Assembly (NCBI GenBank): GCA_903837255.1
Contig: CAILTZ010000649.1
Coordinates: 1-6,802, forward strand
Source of the DNA: an uncultured Pirellula sp.
GTDB lineage: Bacteria; Planctomycetota; Planctomycetia; Pirellulales; Pirellulaceae
Reading direction: 5' to 3'
Length of the DNA: 6,802 nt
The translations under genes and the position numbers were made by a program. Below are positions 1-4,840 of this stretch, piece after piece. Each line of letters starts with the position of its first letter. The stretch's first letter is position 1. The notes beneath the pieces are model-generated. The model had not been told where the DNA came from, searched no databases, and worked only from the letters and a program-made list of their open reading frames with translations.

Positions 1-479
1 GATTCGCAGAAGCGACCGTCTGCAAGGACCAAGTGCAGGACCTGATGTTCTTCGGGCAATACGATCCAGTATTCTGGGATACCAGAATCTTCGTAGAGCG
101 TCCTTTTGGTTTTAAGGTCGTGATCGGGATTCGACGGCGAGAGAATCTCGACGACAAGGTTCGGAACGCCCTTGATCTTGGTCGGGGTCAAGATGTGTTT
201 TCGCTCGAGCGTGACGACCACAAGGTCCGGTTGCACGATGTCATGGTTGGAAAGTTGGAGATCAACCGGTGCATTGATCACCTTGCCCAATCCAGTGAGC
301 TCAATCTGGGAGTAAAGTTGAAACTGAATGTGCCTGGACACTTCCTGATGGTAAAGATTGGGAGCAGGATTCACAAAATGTCCTCCATCGATGATTTCGT
401 GCCGATTACCATCTGCAGGGATCGCCGCATAGGCAGCGTAGTCCCAACGCGTCTTGGTATCCTTTTCGATGATCGACAT
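1..479 (-). CDS. Uma2 family (DUF820) putative endonuclease-fold protein, 3' end cut by window edge
   Basis: Reading the minus strand from the ATG at 479 gives 159 residues with no stop up to the window edge; the family is usually about 180-200 residues, so only the last part is missing. Visible family marks are RHEIIDG (26-32), the QPDLVVV strand (83-89), PNLVVEILSPSNPDHDLKTK (106-125) and the following YEDSGIPEYWIVLP stretch. The family has a PD-(D/E)xK nuclease-like fold; Asp85, Glu111 and Lys125 are my candidates for its active site (inference). Planctomycetes and cyanobacteria carry many copies; their biological role is not settled, and some have been suggested to come from mobile DNA. 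The frame stays open upstream to an ATG at 554, which would add 25 residues, but they do not resemble the family, and the 479 start has a GGGG stretch about 10 bases upstream. The plus-strand reading frame over the same bases is a shadow. Confidence 0.9.
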   Translation of the reverse strand, partial: MSIIEKDTKTRWDYAAYAAIPADGNRHEIIDGGHFVNPAPNLYHQEVSRHIQFQLYSQIELTGLGKVINAPVDLQLSNHDIVQPDLVVVTLERKHILTPTKIKGVPNLVVEILSPSNPDHDLKTKRTLYEDSGIPEYWIVLPEEHQVLHLVLADGRFCE

Positions 480-839
480 GCTAACGATCCCCAACTCGAA
501 GACTCCGGCTACTCCTATCCATAATCGACGAATTGTACTTCCTGACACCCTCATTTTGAAGCGTTGGAACTGCTACAGAGATTCAGCGGTTCGGATTTAA
601 GATTTTATTAGCCATTAGCCGACCCTTTTTCTCCTTGGCATGCTTTGCGCGTAAGCTTCATCATCGGCAAAATCCCCCTCCTGAGGGTGCCTTACTGAGG
701 GTTCCGAGGGATCTCTCGGGAATGTCATTTCGAAAAGCTAGCTTGATGTTAAAATTGGGGCGACATGTCCCCAGGCTTCTGCGAAGAAATCTGATGGACT
801 ACCCTCGCTGCTATCGGCCTCTGAGACTCGGTGCGAACC
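480..839. other. Intergenic region between divergent Uma2 and DUF1501 genes; no gene seen
   Basis: No reading frame here resembles a protein I recognise; the plus-strand frame from 635 to 931 runs into the DUF1501 gene in another frame and looks accidental. Both flanking genes point away, so promoters for both should lie here. On the minus strand TAAAAT (bases 607-602) fits a -10 box 5 of 6, and on the plus strand TAAAAT at 750-755 does too, but neither has a good -35 partner. Also present are a 7-bp tandem duplication (607-620), a small CCGAG/CTCGG inverted repeat (704-719) and a GGGG/CCCC dyad around GACATGTC (757-772). No tRNA or recognisable small RNA was seen. Confidence 0.55.
607..620. 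repeat. Perfect 7-bp tandem duplication (ATTAGCC x2)
   Basis: ATTAGCC occurs twice in direct succession in the spacer upstream of the Uma2 gene. It is short enough to arise by replication slippage. It is listed because three other short direct repeats sit at gene ends in the same window. Confidence 0.6.
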
Positions 840-2270
840 ATGAACCAATTGAATCAGCTACTCTTCGAAGCTCGAGCAAAAGTCCTCAGACGACGCTGGT
901 TCCTCAAAGACTGTGCCGTGGGGCTCGGTAGCCTAGCTGCCATGGAACTCTTGGCAGGAGATCTAGCCGCCGACGAACAAGCCGGCCCACTGGCTCCCAA
1001 ACAACCCCACTTCCCACCCAAGATCAAACGGGTGGTGTACATGTTCCAAGCCGGTGCACCAAGTCAATTGGAGCTCTACGACCCGAAACCGGAACTGGCT
1101 AAACACAACGGAGAGTTACCCCCACCCGATTTGCTCAAAGGCTACCGAGCCGCTTTCATCAACCCAAACTCAGCCCTCCTAGGTGGCAAGTTTGGCTTTG
1201 CCCCCAAAGGCCAGTGCGGAATGGAACTCAGCGAGGTTCTCCCGCAAATCGGCAGCATTGCCGACGACATCGTTCTGATCCGCTCGATGCAAACCGATGC
1301 AGTCAATCATGCTCCTGCCCAAATCATGATGAACACCGGCTCACAACAGTTCGGTCGACCAAGCCTGGGCAGTTGGTCTCTGTACGGTCTAGGCTCGGAA
1401 TCCAAGGACTTGCCCGGCTTTGTCGTCCTTACAAGCGCCAAAGGGACCAGTGGCGGGGCGAGCAACTACGGCAGCGGCTTCCTCCCATCCACCTTCGCCG
1501 GGATCCCCTTCCGTAGCACCGGCGACCCTGTACTCTACCTTTCAAACCCCAAAGGGATCGATGTCCAAGCCCAACGCGATGCGATCGACGCGATCGCCAA
1601 TCTCAACCGCTTGAGCCTCGACCAAGTCGGCGACCCGGAAATCGCATCCCGTATCCAAAGCTATGAACTGGCGTCGAAATTGCAAACCAGTGCACCCGAG
1701 CTGATGGACCTCACCTCCGAGAGCAAAGAAACTCTCGACCTCTATGGGGTCAAGGATCCTAAAGAAGCAAGCTTTGCAAGGAACTGCCTGCTCGCTCGAC
1801 GACTGCTTCAGCGGGGCGTTCGCTTCGTGCAACTGTTCCATGAGGTCTGGGACCAACACGGCGATCTGACCAACGGCGTAAAGAACAATGCAGCAGCGAC
1901 CGACCGGCCAAGTGCGGCCCTGGTCCAAGATCTCAAACGACTCGGACTGCTCGAAGACACCCTCGTGATCTGGGGAGGCGAATTCGGTCGCACGCCGATG
2001 GTCCAAGGTGGCAATGATGGTCGAGACCACCACAACCGAGCCTTCAGCATTTGGATGGCCGGCGGTGGACTGAAAAAAGGCTGGGTCCACGGCAAAACCG
2101 ATGACTTTGGGTTCAACGCTATCGAGAACCCAGTCCATGTCCACGACCTCAACGCCACGATCCTGCATCTGCTCGGATTCGATCACACCCGCCTGACCTT
2201 CCGCTTCCAAGGCCGCGACTATCGTCTGACCGATGTCCACGGAAACCTTGTCCAGCAAATCCTCGCCTAG
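840..2270 (+). CDS. DUF1501 domain protein with Tat signal (alkaline-phosphatase-like/sulfatase-like fold)
   Basis: A complete gene of 476 codons, the normal length for DUF1501 (PF07394). The N terminus has a twin-arginine motif RRWFLK (18-23) followed by a short hydrophobic stretch, so export by the Tat system is expected. Core motifs of the alkaline-phosphatase-like fold follow: VVYMFQAGAPSQLELYDPKP near residue 65, EVWDQHGDL (335-343), GGEFGRTP (379-386), GRDHHNRAFS (394-403) and VHVHDLNATILHLLGFDH (432-449). Asp338, His340, Glu381, Asp396, His397, His435 and Asp436 are plausible metal or active-site positions (inference from the fold). The substrate is unknown. I start at ATG 840; an in-frame GTG at 831 would add only three residues, and neither has a clear ribosome binding site. 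In planctomycetes these genes usually follow a DUF1549/DUF1553 gene, but here the upstream neighbour is an unrelated Uma2 gene on the other strand. The stop overlaps the trmL stop by four bases. Confidence 0.93.
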   Translation: MNQLNQLLFEARAKVLRRRWFLKDCAVGLGSLAAMELLAGDLAADEQAGPLAPKQPHFPPKIKRVVYMFQAGAPSQLELYDPKPELAKHNGELPPPDLLKGYRAAFINPNSALLGGKFGFAPKGQCGMELSEVLPQIGSIADDIVLIRSMQTDAVNHAPAQIMMNTGSQQFGRPSLGSWSLYGLGSESKDLPGFVVLTSAKGTSGGASNYGSGFLPSTFAGIPFRSTGDPVLYLSNPKGIDVQAQRDAIDAIANLNRLSLDQVGDPEIASRIQSYELASKLQTSAPELMDLTSESKETLDLYGVKDPKEASFARNCLLARRLLQRGVRFVQLFHEVWDQHGDLTNGVKNNAAATDRPSAALVQDLKRLGLLEDTLVIWGGEFGRTPMVQGGNDGRDHHNRAFSIWMAGGGLKKGWVHGKTDDFGFNAIENPVHVHDLNATILHLLGFDHTRLTFRFQGRDYRLTDVHGNLVQQILA

Positions 2271-2770
2271 TGCATCGGTAAGCTGGATTGGGTCGGTAAG
2301 CTGCATTGCCGGTAAGCTTCATAGAGCCCGATACCGACCGAGACCGAGAGGTTCAAACTGCGGACCGGGCCGGTCATCGGCAATCGAACGCAGTGCGATA
2401 GGTACTGCTCACGAACACTCGGCGGTAAACCGTTGGACTCACTCCCAAAGACCAGCCAATCACCGACTCGATAACGAGCTTGGGTGTGCAGCTGCTGAGC
2501 GAATTTGGTGAAGAACCACGTCCGTTGCAGGTCCATCAGATCGATCATCTCGGCCCATGTGTCCACGACTTGCATATCCAGAAATTGCCAGTAATCCAGA
2601 CCAGCGCGCTGGACGAGTTTCTCATCGAGCCGAAACCCCATCGGACGAACGATCCAAAGTTTGGCGTTGAGCGCAACACACGATCGACCGATATTCCCAG
2701 TGTTCTGAGGGATTTCCGGCTGAAACAGAACCAGGTTGAACGACGGTGAGCCTAAATCGATTTCGGACAT
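2267..2770 (-). CDS. trmL: tRNA (cytidine/uridine-34 2'-O)-methyltransferase, SPOUT family
   Basis: A complete protein of 167 residues, close to the roughly 155-160 usual for TrmL. TrmL uses S-adenosylmethionine to methylate the 2'-OH of the wobble nucleotide 34 in certain leucine tRNAs, acting as a cytoplasmic dimer. The SpoU motifs are all present: QPEIPQNTGNIGRSC (17-31, with the catalytic-type Asn26 and Arg29), VFGSESNGLP (107-116) and RLPMTGPVRSLNLSVSVGIG (129-148), the last two forming the knotted SAM site. It has no N-terminal RNA-binding extension, which favours TrmL over TrmH or RlmB. The family core ends at about LYEAYRQ (149-155); the final dozen residues (CSLPTQSSLPMH) are encoded by short direct repeats and look like an added tail. 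No Shine-Dalgarno sequence is seen before ATG 2770. The gene is convergent with the DUF1501 gene and divergent from the zinc-ribbon gene. Confidence 0.93.
   Translation of the reverse strand: MSEIDLGSPSFNLVLFQPEIPQNTGNIGRSCVALNAKLWIVRPMGFRLDEKLVQRAGLDYWQFLDMQVVDTWAEMIDLMDLQRTWFFTKFAQQLHTQARYRVGDWLVFGSESNGLPPSVREQYLSHCVRLPMTGPVRSLNLSVSVGIGLYEAYRQCSLPTQSSLPMH
2276..2318. repeat. Three direct copies of CGGTAAGCT at the trmL / DUF1501 junction
   Basis: CGGTAAGCT occurs at 2276-2284, 2294-2302 and 2310-2318, with start-to-start distances of 18 and 16 bases. On the minus strand the copies encode A-Y-R, S-L-P and S-L-P near the trmL C terminus. The change of reading frame between the first and the later copies fits a duplication with an uneven spacer. 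The array sits immediately after the DUF1501 stop codon. Confidence 0.7.
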
Positions 2771-2800
2771 ATTGGGCCAGTAGCGATTTGCAAGATCGGT

Positions 2801-2806
2801 TATAAT
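2801..2806 (+). promoter_or_regulatory. Putative sigma-70 -10 box (TATAAT) for the zinc-ribbon gene
   Basis: A perfect TATAAT lies 46 bases before ATG 2853 inside the 82-base spacer shared with trmL. No good -35 hexamer is found 16-18 bases upstream. On the opposite strand the same AT-rich spot reads TATAAC (5 of 6) with TTGGCT (4 of 6) 18 bases away, so the spot could serve both divergent genes. This is a motif match only. Confidence 0.4.
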
Positions 2807-2852
2807 TCGAGCTGACTATTCTAGCCAACTGTTCTAAGCATCCAACTTCGAT

Positions 2853-3632
2853 ATGCCAATCCCAGTCACCTGCCCAGGTTGCCTCTCCAGGTTCACGGTC
2901 AGCGATAAATACGCAGGAAAACAAGGGCCTTGTCCCAAGTGCAAGCAGCCCATCACCGTCCCTGACAAAACCCAGGAAGTGGTCATCCATGCACCTGAAA
3001 ACTATGGGCCCAAAGACGCTGGGGGAAAGCCGGTACTAAAACCGATCAAACGGGTGGACTTTACACCCAACGGATTTCAAATCGTCGTGGCTATCGGCGT
3101 GGCCTCCGTTTCGATCATCGCCGCGCTCTGGGCCAGGCTATCCGGGATAACTCCCCCAACTTGGGGCTTGGCCCTCGTTGCCATCGCCCTGGCTTACCCG
3201 CTCTGTTCCATAGGCTACACCTTCTTCAAGGACGATGAACTCGGAGGATACATCGGCAAGGAAAGGCTGGTTCGCCTTGGACTCTGCGCCGGCGTATTCG
3301 CACTGACCTGGGGCGTCTATTGGCTGGTAGCTTACTACTTCGGCAATCGAGTCCTTGCACAAGTCGACACCTTGCAGATGGCTATTCTAGTGGCCATTAT
3401 GTTTGGAATGGGTATCGCGGTATCGATCGGATCCTGTGAGCTCGAACTCGGTCAGTCGTTCCTCCACTATGCTGTTTACTTCGTGGCAACCCTTTTGTTG
3501 GCTCTCATGGCTGGCGTGCAATTGGCCGAACCCTTTGCCAAAAATCCCGAAGATGCCCTGATTGGCTTGCCCAAGGGAAGCCAAAAGGTCCTGCTTCCCC
3601 AGCAGCCCTCGACCCCAACAGTAAACGATTAA
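2853..3632 (+). CDS. Membrane protein with N-terminal CxxC zinc ribbon, unknown function
   Basis: A protein of 259 residues. The first 37 form a zinc ribbon of the kind common in planctomycetes: Cys7-x2-Cys10 and Cys27-x2-Cys30 around a YAGKQG turn, similar to MJ0042-type or FmdB-like ribbons. A polar linker follows (38-70), then about five hydrophobic segments, roughly 75-95, 104-124, 139-162, 175-193 and 204-223, and a polar proline-rich tail. The ribbon is expected on the cytoplasmic side because there is no signal peptide (inference). I do not recognise the membrane part or its function; it could be a regulator or an assembly factor, but nothing in the sequence decides this. Start ATG 2853 is the first in the frame that keeps the whole ribbon, and it lies 46 bases after a TATAAT box; no Shine-Dalgarno is visible. 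The ThuA gene follows after 59 bases in the same direction and may share its transcript. Confidence 0.85.
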   Translation: MPIPVTCPGCLSRFTVSDKYAGKQGPCPKCKQPITVPDKTQEVVIHAPENYGPKDAGGKPVLKPIKRVDFTPNGFQIVVAIGVASVSIIAALWARLSGITPPTWGLALVAIALAYPLCSIGYTFFKDDELGGYIGKERLVRLGLCAGVFALTWGVYWLVAYYFGNRVLAQVDTLQMAILVAIMFGMGIAVSIGSCELELGQSFLHYAVYFVATLLLALMAGVQLAEPFAKNPEDALIGLPKGSQKVLLPQQPSTPTVND

Positions 3633-3638
3633 ACGATT
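3623..3638. repeat. Perfect 8-bp tandem duplication (AAACGATT x2) across the stop codon
   Basis: AAACGATT at 3623-3630 is repeated at 3631-3638. The stop codon TAA (3630-3632) is created at the junction between the two copies, so the duplication itself sets the C terminus (...VND) of the zinc-ribbon protein as it stands now. Confidence 0.65.
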
Positions 3639-3639
3639 G

Positions 3640-3691
3640 TTCCGCTTTTTCCCACCCCTCCTTTTTCAATTCCCTTTCGGAGACCCTCCCT
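3640..3691 (+). promoter_or_regulatory. Pyrimidine-rich leader and Shine-Dalgarno site of the ThuA gene
   Basis: From 3640 to 3678, 35 of 39 bases are C or T. GGAG at 3679-3682 follows, nine bases before ATG 3692, a normal Shine-Dalgarno distance that supports this start. It is the only clear ribosome binding site in the window. The pyrimidine tract could help ribosomal protein S1 binding or Rho loading; this is inference. Confidence 0.5.
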
Positions 3692-4630
3692 ATGAAGTGG
3701 CTATTTCCACTGACTGTCGCACTGTGCCTGGCTTCAGGATTCGCTTCTGCCCAAGACGCAGACCCATGGCAAAAGAAAAAAGCGGAGAGCTTTCGGCCGC
3801 TAACCGATGCGCAGAAAACCGCCATCGAAAATGCTGTTCCTGCCCAAGCCACCTCGGCTCCCAAGAAAGAGCGACGGGTATTGCTATTCTACCGATGCGA
3901 AGGTTTCATCCACGGTTCGATTCCCTATGGAAACTATGCCGTCGAAACGATGGCAAAGAAGACCAAAGCCTTCACCGCCGATCTTGCCGACACCTACGAT
4001 GTGTTCACCCCAGAGAACTTGGCCAAATACGATCTGATTCTGCTCAACAACACCACCCACATGCAGTTTCAAACCCCTGCTCAACAAGCCGCATTCCTGG
4101 ATTTCATCATGAATGGCAAGGGACTCGCAGGCTTCCACGCCGCCAGCGATAACTTCGGCCGACATCCCGATTGTCGCGCCGTAGTCGGCGGTGAATTCGC
4201 AGGCCACCCCTGGAACGCCGGCGGGACCTGGGCTTTCAAACTCAACGACCCCGAACATGTGCTCAACAAGGCATTCGAGGGCAAAGGCTTCTGGCATACC
4301 GATGAAATCTATCAGTACAACCCAGAGACCTACGTCGGGACAAAAACCCTGCGAGTCTTGGTCAGTCTCGATATGAAACAGGAAGCCGTCAGCAAACCCA
4401 TCAACGATGGGCCGCGCGAGGTTCCCGTCAGTTGGCTGCGAACGGCCGGCAAAGGCCGAGTCTTCTACACCAACTTCGGGCACCGCGAAGACACCTTCTC
4501 CAAACCCGCGATCCTCAAGCACATGCTCGACGGAATCCAGTACGCATTGGGTGATCTAGATGCCGACGCAACTCCAAGCGACCAAGCAGGGGCTAAGCCC
4601 ATGGCGCTGGCACCTGATAAAGCAAACTAG
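3692..4630 (+). CDS. Secreted ThuA-domain protein (glutamine-amidotransferase-like fold)
   Basis: A complete protein of 312 residues. Residues 1-20 form a Sec signal peptide: Lys2, a hydrophobic core, then SGFASA-Q with likely cleavage after Ala20. After a charged linker the ThuA domain (PF06283, trehalose-utilization family) covers about 61-287. Marks of the family are RRVLLFYRCEGFIHGS (61-76), YDLILLNNTTH, GLAGFHAASD (144-153), GGEFAGHPW (166-174), FWHTDEIYQY (200-209) and FYTNFGHREDTF (258-269). The domain resembles class I amidotransferases, but there is no nucleophile cysteine in the usual elbow: the equivalent spot reads GFHAASD. The family is linked to sugar metabolism, and relatives act on keto-sugars; the substrate here is unknown. 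The signal peptide places it outside the cytoplasm, as for many planctomycete ThuA proteins. The last 25 residues are low-complexity. A 9-bp repeat array begins on the base after the TAG stop. Confidence 0.92.
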   Translation: MKWLFPLTVALCLASGFASAQDADPWQKKKAESFRPLTDAQKTAIENAVPAQATSAPKKERRVLLFYRCEGFIHGSIPYGNYAVETMAKKTKAFTADLADTYDVFTPENLAKYDLILLNNTTHMQFQTPAQQAAFLDFIMNGKGLAGFHAASDNFGRHPDCRAVVGGEFAGHPWNAGGTWAFKLNDPEHVLNKAFEGKGFWHTDEIYQYNPETYVGTKTLRVLVSLDMKQEAVSKPINDGPREVPVSWLRTAGKGRVFYTNFGHREDTFSKPAILKHMLDGIQYALGDLDADATPSDQAGAKPMALAPDKAN

Positions 4631-4702
4631 ATCCGACTGATCCGACTGATCCGACTGATCCGACTGATCGGACTGATCGGACTGATCCGACTGATCCGAC
4701 TG
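4631..4702. repeat. Tandem array of eight 9-bp units (ATCCGACTG), with GATC at every junction
   Basis: The array starts on the base after the ThuA stop codon. Units 1-4, 7 and 8 read ATCCGACTG; units 5 and 6 read ATCGGACTG, a single C-to-G change. The last base of each unit joins the next ATC to give GATC, so GATC recurs every nine bases from 4630 to 4702, with one more at 4706-4709. There are no CRISPR-like spacers and no long inverted repeat. The two variant units side by side suggest that a mutated unit was itself duplicated, as in slippage. Confidence 0.95.
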
Positions 4703-4840
4703 ATCGATCCGTCTTGCCAACGAAAAGTCGGCTTGTGCATGAATTTCTTCAACATGGGCTCACGGGGCGAGGTACGTTCCTATGAGGCACAGTGCGCCTC
4801 AAAGCGTTCCTCCTCCTGTTGGCCCATGTGATCCTGCAAA
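4703..4840. other. Spacer between the repeat array and the lipoprotein gene
   Basis: These 138 bases hold no gene I can support and no good promoter or terminator. TTGCCA at 4714-4719 is a fair -35 match but lacks a -10 partner. An ATG at 4782 has GAGG about ten bases upstream and opens a 43-codon frame ending at 4913 that overlaps the lipoprotein start in another frame; it resembles nothing known. Confidence 0.4.

Noticed and set aside
33..524. Plus-strand reading frame of 163 codons
   Set aside because: It lies opposite the Uma2 gene, whose minus-strand translation shows clear family motifs; the plus-strand product resembles nothing.
635..931. Small plus-strand gene of 98 codons upstream of DUF1501
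   Set aside because: It runs into the DUF1501 gene in another frame and has no ribosome binding site or recognisable motif.
1542..2306. Minus-strand reading frame of 254 codons
   Set aside because: It is antisense to the well-conserved C-terminal half of the DUF1501 gene and has no recognisable motifs.
3575..3666. Intrinsic terminator after the zinc-ribbon gene
   Set aside because: The GGGAAGC/GCTTCCC hairpin is inside the coding sequence, and the nearest T-run starts more than 40 bases later.
3884..4522. Minus-strand reading frame of 212 codons
   Set aside because: It is the antisense shadow of the ThuA domain coding sequence.
4631..4702. CRISPR array or attachment site
   Set aside because: The units are only 9 bp, directly adjacent, without spacers, and no cas, integrase or tRNA gene is present.
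4628..4831. Stop-codon readthrough joining ThuA to the repeat array and towards the lipoprotein
   Set aside because: The frame after TAG 4628 stays open for 66 codons and the lipoprotein is in the same frame, but a second stop (TGA 4829) intervenes, and the lipoprotein has its own signal peptide.
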